A stretch of 64,000 nucleotides of DNA, from the NCBI GenBank assembly GCA_965206395.1, contig CBDBJK010000038.1, positions 372,001 to 436,000 of the forward strand, in the 5' to 3' direction. This stretch comes from CBDBJK01 sp965206395. GTDB taxonomy: Bacteria; Chloroflexota; Dehalococcoidia; Lucifugimonadales; CATOSD01. A program made the translations under genes and the position numbers. The notes beneath the pieces were generated by a model. It saw only the letters and a program-made list of their open reading frames with translations. It was not told where the DNA came from and made no database searches. The first letter of the stretch is position 1, and every line of letters starts with the position of its first letter. This document shows, in pieces, positions 47,861 to 57,106 of this stretch.

Positions 47861-49150
47861 TTAGACGGAGCAGCTTATGGGGAAGCGAACGCCATCGAGT
47901 TGCTCCTCTCGCCACTTCCTGTGCTCGGTCTCATGGCGCTCCTTGAACTCCGGCAATACCTTCTTGCCGAACAGCTCTATTGAGGACATGATGTCCTCGT
48001 GCTTGCGCGACCCTGCCTGAGCAATGAATAGCATCACGTCGAGATGCGAAGCCTCGTACCTTCCGAGGAACTCGCGTAGGGTGTCCGGGGAGCCGACGGC
48101 CGCTCCGACGCCCAGACCCGCAACCGCCGACCGCCACAAGGCACGCTGGTTCTCATCAGTCGGCTCTTGCTGTCTGAGCTGTTCGAGGTTTAGCTCTGCC
48201 TTCGCCAGATTGGCGAGCTGGTCTTGTGATCGGGCTTGAATGCGGGCCAGTCGCTCCTCCTCTGGCGTGTCCACGAACTCCCGATATACGTTCGTTCCAC
48301 CGTGGTCGTGATATGGGCCGCTCAGGGGGTTGTAGAAATGATTCAGTGCAAAGCTGAAGAACTGACCGCCATCACCGGCCTTCTTGGTGGCCTCTTCATC
48401 GGTCTCCGCGCACGCGAACTGGCTGAGGACGCATAGCGCCGGATTGATGGCCTCACCGATTGGTCGACACTCCTCACGAATCAGGCGGTAGTAGGTAAGC
48501 ACCCGCTCCTCTGCCTCTTCTGGAGTCTCAAAGGAGAAGCCGAGGGAGCCCATACCGAGTCGTCCGGCGAACAGCATCGTCTCGCGTCGCCCTCCTGCCA
48601 CCCACACAGGTGGATGAGGCTTCTGGTAGGGCTTGGGAATGACGTTGCGCCGAGGGAAGCTGACGTATTGCCCCTCGAAGCCGGGAAATGGCTCCCCGGT
48701 CATCATGCCGAGGACCGCTCGCGTGCCCTCCTCCCACATGGCCTTTTTCTGGTCCCAGGGGACGTGGTAGGCTTCCAGCTCATTCCACGACGAGGACTCG
48801 CCAGTGCCGAACTCCACGCGTCCGTTGCTTATCAAGTCGAGAGCGCCGATGCGCTCGGCCACACGTGCGGGATGGTTGTATGGTGGAGGCGTGAGCACAA
48901 TGCCGTGGCCCAGGCGCATTTTCTTGGTCCTCTGGCTGGCGGCGGCCAGAAGTATCTCAGGCGCTGATAAGTGAGCGTATTCCTCTAGATGGTGGTGTTC
49001 AACCGCGAAGACATAATCGAATCCCAACGAGTCCGCCAATTCAATCTGCTCAAGCGCCTCCTGATATATCCTTAGCTCATCGTCAGGGTCCCAGGTGTCT
49101 TTATCGTAGGGTTTGGGGAGCTGTAGCTCGTAAAAGAGGCCAAACTTCAT
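47861..49150 (-). CDS. LLM-class flavin-dependent oxidoreductase
   Basis: I start at MKFGLFYELQLPKPYDKDTW after GAGGTGAAG (429 aa). Luciferase-like landmarks: FDYVFAVEHHHLEEYAHLSA, MRLGHGIVLTPPPYNHPARV, GRVEFGTGESSSWNELEAYH and KPYQKPHPPVWVAGGRRETM. Such monooxygenases use reduced flavin and oxygen on ketones, amines, sulfonates and similar substrates. It is intact, in contrast to the split LLM gene at 1694-4096. The substrate is unknown. Confidence 0.92.
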   Translation of the reverse strand: MKFGLFYELQLPKPYDKDTWDPDDELRIYQEALEQIELADSLGFDYVFAVEHHHLEEYAHLSAPEILLAAASQRTKKMRLGHGIVLTPPPYNHPARVAERIGALDLISNGRVEFGTGESSSWNELEAYHVPWDQKKAMWEEGTRAVLGMMTGEPFPGFEGQYVSFPRRNVIPKPYQKPHPPVWVAGGRRETMLFAGRLGMGSLGFSFETPEEAEERVLTYYRLIREECRPIGEAINPALCVLSQFACAETDEEATKKAGDGGQFFSFALNHFYNPLSGPYHDHGGTNVYREFVDTPEEERLARIQARSQDQLANLAKAELNLEQLRQQEPTDENQRALWRSAVAGLGVGAAVGSPDTLREFLGRYEASHLDVMLFIAQAGSRKHEDIMSSIELFGKKVLPEFKERHETEHRKWREEQLDGVRFPISCSV

Positions 49151-49560
49151 AATCTTCACCTCGTGATATTGTATGTGGATCATTGTATGTGGATTGAGGC
49201 AAGCCTTCGGCCTTCATCTCTCGGTCTCCACATGCGCTGGTATCTGGCACATCCAATTTATACCTCTCAATTCCTCTATGTCAATCCTTCAGGCGTTTTG
49301 GCAGAATTTTCCTGAATCCTTATGTCCTAAGCTCCTCTCAGGAAAATATCGTATCGGTAGGCTTGGGCTAACTTGCCGATAGTGGCCTAACGGCAAGTTA
49401 GGGCATCTCATTCTGACCTTCAGTTGACCGAATCGTTCGGGCACTCCGACTTCAACATTTGTGCTGTGCAGTTCAAATTGACTTCTCCCTGGGAAATGGA
49501 AAGTACGAACGTCACGCTCCAATTCCAAGTCCTTTTAGAGCAGGTTGATTTTCGCCTTTG
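49151..49560. other. Intergenic stretch upstream of the LLM gene
   Basis: About 410 bases with no gene. It contains the hairpin at 49369-49400, listed separately. Confidence 0.4.
49369..49400. repeat. Hairpin with perfect 10-bp arms
   Basis: TAACTTGCCG at 49369-49378 pairs with CGGCAAGTTA at 49391-49400 around 12 bases. There is no T-run. It lies upstream of the LLM gene, so a regulator site is as likely as a terminator. Confidence 0.5.
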
Positions 49561-49830
49561 AGCAGGAATCAAGTTAGGAATCTTCCCTCTTTTAGAAAAG
49601 GATTCTCTCACTTCTGAAGAAGTCTCCCAGGAAATCACTGATAATCCCCAATTTGTGGAAGCCTTTTTGGAATCGAGCGCGTTGCTCGGCCTTCTGGAAA
49701 AAGAAGGTGGCAGATTCAAGAACTCATCTGTAGGCCCTGCGTTTCTCGTGCCTGGAAAACAATAGTATGTGGTGACCTTGTACTCCATATCACTAACTAA
49801 CGTGAATAATGGATAAGACGGGACACCTTT
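49561..49830 (+). pseudogene. Methyltransferase dimerisation-domain remnant
   Basis: The plus strand reads GIKLGIFPLLEKDSLTSEEV, FVEAFLESSALLGLLEKEGG and RFKNSSVGPAFLVPGKQ, then a TAG and a further YVVTLYSISLTN. This is the winged-helix dimerisation domain found at the N-terminus of many SAM-dependent O-methyltransferases, including the usual LLEKEGGRFxNxxxxxxFLV run. The catalytic domain is missing and the start is lost. Confidence 0.6.
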
Positions 49831-49872
49831 CGAGAGAAGGAGTATCCTTCTCAAATCACAGACCAAGAAAGG

Positions 49873-49913
49873 TAAGCGTTCACCCGTCGAATGTCAGGGG
49901 GCTTGAACGCTTA
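49873..49913. repeat. Inverted repeat TAAGCGTTCA / TGAACGCTTA, second occurrence
   Basis: Arms at 49873-49882 and 49904-49913 are the same ten bases as at 191-236, with a 21-base loop of different sequence. It lies about 170 bases beyond the end of the DUF1501 gene. Confidence 0.6.
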
Positions 49914-50082
49914 TGCCGATTCTACTCCGTCCAACTGGAAAGTGATTGAGTGAAAAGATGGGCTATCTGTCCCCAAAATAGCCGCGATGATCGTATGTTG
50001 CCTGCTGTCACAGAGGGCGAGGAACAATAGCCTCCATCCGTATCAGGGGCCAAGACGGCTCTGACGGAACCGGTCCGCGAGT

Positions 50083-51216
50083 CTAGCCGTTGAACAGCTC
50101 AAACTGCTCGAATTGGCCATTGACTATTGGGACAGGGTCCAGTCCCAGCCACTGCGCGAGCAGGGAGGAGTAGGTGCCTCGAAAGTCGTTGTTGAAAAGG
50201 AGGTCGCCCTGCACCTGGTCCTGTTCTCTTAGCGACGGGTACTGCCCATAGAGCCCTGCCCTGACCGCTCCGCCGATAACCATGGCCATCGAGCCCGAGC
50301 CGTGGTCTGTCCCGGTGCCGTTGTCTTTGATCCGCCGGCCGAACTCGGAGAAGACCAGAATGGCCGTGTCATCCTCCCGGCCATGCTCTTTAAGGTCATC
50401 CATAAAGTCGCCAATTGCGTTCGACACTTCATGCCACAGCTTGGCTGAGACAGGCATCTGTGCTGCATGGGTATCGAAGCCTCCGTGCTGGGTATAGTAG
50501 ATGCGGGTGCCCAGATCGGCGAACATCACCTGGGCTACGTTTTTAAGGCTTTGGCCCAAGGGTGTGGACGCGTACTCCACGCTGGAGGAGTACACTTCTG
50601 GCGCGGTCCTCAGGATATCGGCGCCTTTCAAGGCGTCGAGCCCGGTCTGACCCAAGAACTCCGCCACGGCGTCCTTTCCCTCGGCCCCGCCGTACATCTG
50701 GGCAAAAGCATTCAGGGCCGCCTTTCGCACCATCTCATCCTGAATGTCCGGCAACAGCCCGTAGGTCTCGAGGTTGCCAACCGACGCCACAGGGACGCCC
50801 TTACAGGCGAGCGCTCTTGGGAGGCCTCGCCCAAAATTCACGCCGGTCAGCACGTTTTCGGCCAAAGGGTCCAGGTCCCTTATGGCACGCCCCAGCCAGC
50901 CCTCTCCCGAGAGCTTGTCTGGCTCTGCGGTGTGCCACACGTCCATGGAGCGAAAGTGGGACCGGTCGGGATTGGGATAGCCGATACCGTTTATTATGGC
51001 CACTTTCCCCTCGTCCCACAGCCGCTTTATGGTGCCCATGTTTGGGTTGAATCCTAGATCGTCGTCTATCTTCAAAACATCTTCCGGTGAAATCACGACG
51101 TCCGTGCGCTGATCGTAGTACAGCTCGTTGGTGTACGGGACTATGGTGTTGAGCCCATCGTTACCTCCCGTAAGCTGTACCACAACGAGGCTCCTGTGTG
51201 TATCGTTAGCCATCAT
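50083..51216 (-). CDS. DUF1501 family protein
   Basis: I start at the ATGATG at 51216, behind GGAGAGG (377 aa). The sulfatase/phosphatase-like DUF1501 fold is shown by VVQLTGGNDGLNTIVPYTNE, FRSMDVWHTAEPD, YYTQHGGFDTHAAQMP, FSEFGRRIKDNGTGTDHGSG and GQYPSL. DUF1501 proteins accompany DUF1800 proteins in many bacteria, and both remain of unknown function. It follows the NHL gene with 17 bases between, and DUF1800 lies upstream of that, forming one operon. No Tat signal is seen at this start, although many family members carry one. Confidence 0.92.
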   Translation of the reverse strand: MMANDTHRSLVVVQLTGGNDGLNTIVPYTNELYYDQRTDVVISPEDVLKIDDDLGFNPNMGTIKRLWDEGKVAIINGIGYPNPDRSHFRSMDVWHTAEPDKLSGEGWLGRAIRDLDPLAENVLTGVNFGRGLPRALACKGVPVASVGNLETYGLLPDIQDEMVRKAALNAFAQMYGGAEGKDAVAEFLGQTGLDALKGADILRTAPEVYSSSVEYASTPLGQSLKNVAQVMFADLGTRIYYTQHGGFDTHAAQMPVSAKLWHEVSNAIGDFMDDLKEHGREDDTAILVFSEFGRRIKDNGTGTDHGSGSMAMVIGGAVRAGLYGQYPSLREQDQVQGDLLFNNDFRGTYSSLLAQWLGLDPVPIVNGQFEQFELFNG

Positions 51217-51233
51217 CAGGCCTCTCCTTCCCC

Positions 51234-52262
51234 TCAATAACCCCTTTCGTAGACCTGCATCCTATGCCGGTTGCTCTCGGTAACGTAGAGCCTACCTTCG
51301 CCGTCGAGCTTAACGGAGACAGGAGCCCAGAAATACTTCTCTATTCCGGCCGACTGGTCGAAGGGATCATCCTGGAGCGTCATAATCTCCGGCTCCATGT
51401 CGGCCCGGGCCCGTGCGCCGCCTTCCTCCGCATTGTTCTCCAGAAACTCGGCGGCCCAGGGCGAGTCCGTCGACTCACCCCTGAGCTTTATCACGAATCG
51501 ACCCTCGGGGTCCAGCACCTGCACTCTCTCGTTGCCCCAGTCGGCAACGTAGACGTAGCCCTCCCCGTCTACGGCTACGCTGGCGGGCCGGTTGAACTGC
51601 CCGTCACCCCGCCCAGAGGTCCCGTACTTGGCAATAAACTCGCCATCGGCCGAGAACCTCTGGATGCGGTCATTACGCCAGTCGGCCACGTAGATCTCTC
51701 CTTGGACATCGACTGTCAAGCCCCACGGTAGGTTGAACTGGCCATCGCCATGCCCTGCCGAACCAAAACCAGAGAGAAAGCGACCCTCCTTTGTGAACTT
51801 TTGAATACGGTTATGCTGGTGGTCCACGATGTAAAGATTGTCCTCGCCGTCGAATGCAATACCAGAGGGGCCGTCGAGCTCACCCGCTCTTTGCCCGGTC
51901 GTGCCCCAAGTGTCTAGCAGCGTGCCTGATGGGTCGAATACCCTGATGCAATTGGTGTGCCCGTCGCCAACGTAAACTTGGCCCTGGCTGTCCAGAGCCA
52001 CGCAGGTAGGCCACTGGAATAGGTCCTGGTCTACTTCCGAGCTTCCAAACGTGCCGAAGAACTCACTCTCCAGACTGCACACGTCTACCCGAGGCCCGTA
52101 CACGGTACCCTCACCACCGCGGCTCACAACGTAGATCTGGCCATCCATACCGATGGCGGCGTCCGCCGGGTAGTAGAATCCCCGTCCCTCCATGGAGAAG
52201 ATTCCGATGGACCGGCTATATTTCAGGAAATTGACCTGCTCGCCATTGTAGCTGGTACTCAT
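51234..52262 (-). CDS. NHL-repeat protein
   Basis: This 342-residue protein is an uninterrupted series of six NHL blades, such as WPTCVALDSQGQVYVGDGHT, GPSGIAFDGEDNLYIVDHQH and LPWGLTVDVQGEIYVADWRN, forming one beta-propeller. An acidic insert precedes the last blade (SVKLDGEGRLYVTESNRHRM). It lacks a signal peptide. Placement between DUF1800 and DUF1501 suggests that it works with them. The paralog at the window start (1-151) implies a second such cluster. Confidence 0.92.
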   Translation of the reverse strand: MSTSYNGEQVNFLKYSRSIGIFSMEGRGFYYPADAAIGMDGQIYVVSRGGEGTVYGPRVDVCSLESEFFGTFGSSEVDQDLFQWPTCVALDSQGQVYVGDGHTNCIRVFDPSGTLLDTWGTTGQRAGELDGPSGIAFDGEDNLYIVDHQHNRIQKFTKEGRFLSGFGSAGHGDGQFNLPWGLTVDVQGEIYVADWRNDRIQRFSADGEFIAKYGTSGRGDGQFNRPASVAVDGEGYVYVADWGNERVQVLDPEGRFVIKLRGESTDSPWAAEFLENNAEEGGARARADMEPEIMTLQDDPFDQSAGIEKYFWAPVSVKLDGEGRLYVTESNRHRMQVYERGY

Positions 52263-52353
52263 AACCTCACTCGTCGCCCCGAGGCGAGCACGGATTTGGA
52301 ACTACCCCACCACCATCTCGGCGCCAAGCGACCGGCCAGACGCTAGCCGCCAA

Positions 52354-53793
52354 CTAGGTGCGCTGAAATTCGTGGGTGGCGGCCACGAGTTGAAGCGTCT
52401 CTGCAACTCGCTGCTGGGCCTGTTGTTGGGCTTCTGGTGTGCTCAAATCCAGGTCCCCGCCTCTCGAGGCGAAATCCACTAGTGTAGACCGCGTCTGCGG
52501 AGAGACTGAGATAGCGCCCATCTGGTCGAGGCAGCCATCAACAAGGCGCTCCGCCAACATAACGCTGCCGGAGTCGGCCATGATCCTTTCTATCATGGCT
52601 CTAACGCCGGGCGCTTGGACGTCGGCCAGCCGCTCTGAGGCGAAGTTAATCCTTTCCATCAGGGTGCCGCTTTCGATCCATTCAGTACCTACATGCCAGC
52701 CCTCGACGGTCGGAGGGTTGAGCAGGCTCTGGCCCATGAAGATGGTTTGCGCGAACCTCTGCTGCATTTCGCGTCTAGGCCTCTGCATTTCACCAGTCAA
52801 TCGAAGCACCCCGGCCACCAACTCGGTTGGACTCTTGACCTTGGCATACCAGCAAGTCTCCGAGCGGAAAAAGTCGGACTTTAGCAGCACCCGTACCATG
52901 GAGCGGATATCGTAGCCGCTCTCAAAGTATGCCTGGGACAGCGTCTGTATAGCCTGTGGGTCCCTGGGCTCAGTGAATCGCCATTGGGGCACCGGCGGCT
53001 CCTCGGTCACGAAAAAGCTATAAAGGTGCCTCGAGATAAATCTTGCGGTGGCCGGCTGCTGACATATTATGTCTATTACGTCCTCGCCGTTGAACCGTCC
53101 CCTGTGGCCCAGGAACACCTTGTCGCCATCATCGTGGTCGTCGCCGTGGTACTCGAAGAACCCCGCAATGCGGCCGTGCGGCCAGGCGGAGCATCTACGC
53201 ATTTTGATTACTTGGTACTCGGCATTACCTATGGTCCATCCCGTGAAGGCGCGGGCGCATTCCTTGATGTCCTGCTCGGTGTAGTTACCAGCCCCCATGG
53301 AGAAGAGCTCTAGGAGCTCTCTTCCATAGTTCTCGTTGATGGCGCCTTTGTGGTTGTCATGATTGTCAAGCATGGCGATCATGGCCGGGTCTTTGGACAA
53401 CTCCAACAGGAGCGTCTTAAAATTGCCCAGTCCAAGTCGCAGGAACATTCGGAGCTGGTCATTGAGCATCTTGCCGTTGGTCACCTTAGTGAAAGCTGTG
53501 GCGAAGATACCGTGCCAGAAAAGGGCCATCTTCTCCCGTAGAGGGTCACTGGTCGTTATCATGCGGTATAGCCAGCTCGTCGCAGGACCGGAAGAACCCA
53601 GCATACCCGACTGTTCCGGATGGTACCGGCGCATGAGGTCGCTCGCCATGACTTGGGGACCGGCAGGCTCGAGCAGCTCTTCCACCATCTCCTCGTAGCC
53701 TAACGCGGTATAAGCCTCCAACTCATCGCGGGTCGCGCCGAAGCCGGCGCGGCGTATGAGGTGAGCCATCAGCTCGACGTCATTCTTACCCAT
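52354..53793 (-). CDS. DUF1800 family protein
   Basis: I start at MGKNDVELMAHLIRRAGFGA, after GAGGGG (479 aa). Typical DUF1800 motifs are HLIRRAGFGATRDELEAY, MALFWHGIFATAF, NYGRELLELFSMGAGNYTEQDI and VEGWHVGTEWIESGTLMERI. The function is unknown; the family nearly always occurs beside DUF1501. It is the first gene of the operon DUF1800-NHL-DUF1501. Confidence 0.93.
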   Translation of the reverse strand: MGKNDVELMAHLIRRAGFGATRDELEAYTALGYEEMVEELLEPAGPQVMASDLMRRYHPEQSGMLGSSGPATSWLYRMITTSDPLREKMALFWHGIFATAFTKVTNGKMLNDQLRMFLRLGLGNFKTLLLELSKDPAMIAMLDNHDNHKGAINENYGRELLELFSMGAGNYTEQDIKECARAFTGWTIGNAEYQVIKMRRCSAWPHGRIAGFFEYHGDDHDDGDKVFLGHRGRFNGEDVIDIICQQPATARFISRHLYSFFVTEEPPVPQWRFTEPRDPQAIQTLSQAYFESGYDIRSMVRVLLKSDFFRSETCWYAKVKSPTELVAGVLRLTGEMQRPRREMQQRFAQTIFMGQSLLNPPTVEGWHVGTEWIESGTLMERINFASERLADVQAPGVRAMIERIMADSGSVMLAERLVDGCLDQMGAISVSPQTRSTLVDFASRGGDLDLSTPEAQQQAQQRVAETLQLVAATHEFQRT

Positions 53794-54053
53794 GTCATCC
53801 CCTCGGCACGGTGATAACGGAGTCGGAGGATCGACCGATTGCATAGCGGGCCACGGTTGCCGATCTCCAGACTTGCCAGAACATCTATTAGAAGTCTAAC
53901 AAGGACCTTTAAAGATATCAAGAGGCCAAGCCACGAATAATTTTGCGCCTTTGAGCGGGGAGCGCAGGCGTCCGATTGCACGACACGAGGCACACACACG
54001 CCTCACTGAAGCTGAAGCAGGGCATCCATCCCAAAGTGGTCAGTAAACACCTA
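53794..54053. other. Upstream region of the DUF1800 operon
   Basis: About 260 bases up to the IS630-like element. The promoter should lie here. No gene was recognised. Confidence 0.4.
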
Positions 54054-55157
54054 CTGATCACTGGGTAGGTTTCTTATATTTGTTCGGAGATTGTTTATAC
54101 TGTGAGGTATGGGAAAAGGAAGAGGAGAACATGTAAGAGACTGGAGAGAAGCACGACGAGTCAGAGGCTGGGAACTGAGGCAGAAAGGGTGGAGACAAAA
54201 TGAGATCGCCGAGGCCCTGGGCGTCACCCAGGGAGCAGTGAGTCAATGGTTGATGAGAGCAAAAGAAGGAGGGATCGAAGCGCTACAGACAAGAAAGGCT
54301 CCTGGTCCACGCCCGCGTCTGAGTCACGAACAAATTGCTCAAATCCCCGAACTTCTGGCTCAAGGCGCTGAGTCTTTCGGGTTCAGGGGAGATATTTGGA
54401 CATGCAGTCGCATAGCGAAGGTAATCCGCCACAACTTTGGAGTTTCATACCACCCCGCACACGTGACACGGATCTTGAAGCAGTGCGGCTGTCCTTCCGC
54501 GGAAGGAAGAAACCCGTTCGTCGAGCCACCCAGCGCGATGAAGAAGCAATCGCTCTTTGGAAAGGGGAGAAGCTGCCCGAAATCAAAAAAAGGCCCGTGA
54601 CGAAGATCGCACCCTAGTATTTGTGGTTGAGTCAGGATTCTACCTTCTGCCCTTTGTTATGCGGACTTACGGCCCCAGGGGAGACACACCAATCATCAAG
54701 GAGTTTTTGACCCGAGACCATCTGTCGGCTATAAGCGGGATCACACCAGACAGCAAGCTCTACATGATGGTACAGGATCGGGCCTATAAGTCTCCCGATG
54801 TAGTCGACTTCCTAGAGCATCTTCTCAAGCACATTCCTGGAAAGCTGCTCATCGTATGGGATAGGTCTCCCATTCATCGCTCTCATGTCATCAGATCCTT
54901 CCGCGGAAGGATTGCCTCTGGCGCTGCGGCTCGAATCCACCTTGAGCACTTTCCAGCTTACGCTCCGGAACTGAACCCCGATGAAGGTATCTGGAACTAC
55001 CTGAAGCGAGTGCAATTGAAGAATCTAGCTTGCCAGAGCATCTCCGAACTGCGCTATGAAATCCGAAAAGCCAAGGAGAGGATGAGGCACAAAGTTGACG
55101 TTATCACCGCCTGTATCGATCAAGCTCAATTACATTAGCTCTTTATGCAGAGGTCAG
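54054..55157 (+). mobile_element. Degenerate IS630-family element, different subtype (1104 bp)
   Basis: Related ends CTGATCACTG and, reversed, CTGACCTCTG are flanked by TA at 54052-54053 and 55158-55159. It is unrelated in detail to the four near-identical IS630 copies. Confidence 0.8.
54109..55138 (+). pseudogene. IS630-type transposase, frameshifted, first catalytic Asp lost
   Basis: The HTH part (WRQNEIAEALGVTQGAVSQW) is followed by breaks near 54490 and at the A7 run near 54588. The catalytic part has LVFVVESGFYLLPFVMRTYG, where VFVDESGFY is usual, so the first Asp is now Val. The second Asp (IVWDRSPIHRS) and the Glu (YAPELNPDEGIWNYLKR) remain. This copy cannot move by itself. Confidence 0.85.
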
Positions 55158-55159
55158 TA

Positions 55160-55412
55160 GTTCGTCCAATACCGCTTGGGTTATTAATATTTCGTCAAAT
55201 AGCCCGGGTACTTTGTCAAGAACTTCTAAGGACTCTAAGGTTAGTAGGGAGGTCAAATCCATGACGACGCGGGTTGTCGAACTCAAAAGTGATGCTTCCC
55301 GTGCTCTCTCTTCAGTTGTCCCCATTGCCACCAAGAATTGCTCGTTGTACCTGCTGGTCAAACTTCCCCAAACAGCAAATTGACTAACTCCGGTCATTTT
55401 AGCAAGTGTACC
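55160..55412 (-). pseudogene. PIN-like fragment of a PIN-TPR-GreABC-type protein
   Basis: The minus strand is open from the IS630 copy 4 border (LGTLAKMTGVSQFAVWGSLT) to the next IS630 border, ending LITQAVLDELLTSA-stop. The block VVMDLTSLLTLESLEVLDKV, with an early Asp, and the ILITQAVLDEL end are typical of the PIN domain in PIN-TPR-GreABC proteins (family knowledge from memory). Both ends are cut by IS elements. The TPR-GreAB part of such a protein is found at 19750-21239, on the other strand. Whether the two were one gene cannot be decided here. Confidence 0.55.
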
Positions 55413-55414
55413 TA

Positions 55415-56663
55415 GTGGTTCAACGTTTTTGTATTGATGGGTAGAGTGACTTTAGCTTGATGCGCGCATCCTCGGTAGTGAAGCGCCAATCCACTCGTAT
55501 CACATCCCGGTTGCGTTGATTCTGCCAAGCATTGACCTCGCCGCGCAGGATGTCTTGATTGGCAATCCGTCGGTCCAGGCACTGTCGAGCCAGCACACCG
55601 ATCTCTATCTCCGCCATATTCAACCAACTCCCGTGTTTGGGAGTGTAGTGTATCTCCAGTCGCTCAGCTATACGCCTCGCCTCAGCAGGCTCGAATGCCT
55701 CGTATAGCGAGGACAGCTTGTGAGTGTTGAGATTGTCCATTACCAGCACGATCCGGTCTCTGTCAGGGTAGTCCTCGTCGACCAGTTTCTTTATCACATG
55801 CGCCCAGTCCACCTTCGTGCGACGCTCTCTGACCTCGACTCGGCGCCATCCGTCCAACGGTGCAAACAGCATGAACAGGCTGCTCACTCCATTGCGCTCG
55901 TATTCGTAGTCGTATGCCACCGATAAGCCGGGCGCTGCGGGACGCGGCACTCGCGTCTCCTTGACTTGCTGTTTGCTCGTCTCATCCATGCACACCAGAA
56001 CCTCATTCCCATCGTACGGCCGTTGGTAGACCTCCAGTACGTCTTCCATCACGTCTTCCATCGCGCACACAAACTCCGCGCTCTGACCGGGCGGGATGCA
56101 CCAACTCTGCTTCAGCCACGGCTTCAGTTCGTTTTTTTTTAAGCGCCTGGCGAACCGTCTCGGTGCTAATGGTCCCGACTATCTCACACTCGACCAACTG
56201 GTCAGCCAACAGCTTCAGGGTCCAACTGGCACGCCCCTCCGGCGGTTCCCCGCAGGCCATCGCTATCAACCGTGCTTCACCTTCGCCGTCCAGTCTCTTT
56301 TGACGCCGACGCAGTTGCTTTTTGCGATTCAGCGCAGACTCGACCCCCTCCTCCACACAGCGCTTGCGTATTCGCTCGACCGTTGACTGTCCCACACCGA
56401 GCGCGCTGGTGATGTCCGCGTCCTTCATTCCCCCGTCCGAGCGTGACTCATCGCTCATCAGCAGAATGCGCGCATGGGTCTGTTTGTACGCCGCAGCCCG
56501 ACCGCGTGAGACCAAGGCGTTGAGTTCCTGTTGTTCGTCGGTAGTCAGTCTGATACGGTACTTCTTGGTAGACATCATGGTTCCTCCTCGGTTCAACGTT
56601 ACGATTGAACCCCCAAGAGGAACAATGACTATCATGGTATTCATTTCAATGATGTTGGACCAC
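55415..56663 (-). mobile_element. IS630-family element, copy 4 (1249 bp)
   Basis: Same ends and TA flanks (55413-55414, 56664-56665) as the other copies. Unlike them, its two flanks do not rejoin into one recognisable gene: a PIN-like fragment lies on one side and a binding-protein fragment on the other. Confidence 0.95.
55420..56578 (-). CDS. IS630 transposase, copy 4, frame change at A9
   Basis: As copies 1 and 2: start ATG at 56578, nine A residues on the coding strand (T run 56132-56140), DDE motifs intact. One Ala-to-Val change (LSVAYDYEYE) distinguishes it. Confidence 0.85.
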
Positions 56664-56665
56664 TA

Positions 56666-56965
56666 GGACACCAGTGGAACAGAGCGAACCTGACTGATTC
56701 CACGTTCATTGAGATGTGGGAGGATGTTCTGACCGCGACAGACTCACAGGAGCAAGCCGATCTAATCAAGGCGGCATCGAGCAAATGGTTGGAATTGGCT
56801 CCAGCCGTACAGGTGCCAGCCGGATTTGGCGGCGACTACTGGCAGCCGTGGGTGCATAATCACGGTGGAGAACGAGCCCTGGCGTTTGTGGACTACTCTA
56901 CTCATTGGGCATACGTCTGGCTTGACCGAGACCTGAGGGCCGAGAGGACAGGCTTCAAGGACTAG
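56666..56965 (+). pseudogene. Peptide-binding protein (SBP_bac_5), C-terminal remnant
   Basis: From the IS border the frame reads HQWNRANLTDSTFIEMWEDV, then YWQPWVHNHGGERALAFVDY and STHWAYVWLDRDLRAERTGF before the stop. The Y/F-W-x-P-W-V-x-N-x-x-G-E and YVWLDxDL ending is the last helix region of peptide ABC binding proteins. The main body is absent. A hairpin at 57004-57027 follows the stop. Confidence 0.65.
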
Positions 56966-57003
56966 TTTCCTCGACTGATAGCACATGAAAAGTGGATGGG
57001 GGT

Positions 57004-57027
57004 GTGGCGATCATCAAAAATCGCCAC
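57004..57027. terminator. Terminator-like hairpin
   Basis: GTGGCGAT at 57004-57011 pairs with ATCGCCAC at 57020-57027, shortly after the binding-protein fragment. Any T-run would have been cut off by the IS3 insertion at 57029. Confidence 0.45.
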
Positions 57028-57106
57028 ATGAGGTGGACCCCAAAATTGGACAGGTGGCTAAGAGAGAGTCCCGCTCCTAAAATAGGACGGAAACAAGGAG
57101 CAGGAC

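Noticed and set aside
49420..49866. 148-codon minus-strand frame in the gap before DUF1501
   Set aside because: The plus strand of the same region encodes a recognisable methyltransferase dimerisation domain, so this is its shadow.
50467..51057. 196-codon plus-strand frame opposite DUF1501
   Set aside because: Antisense to a conserved DUF1501 gene with complete motifs.
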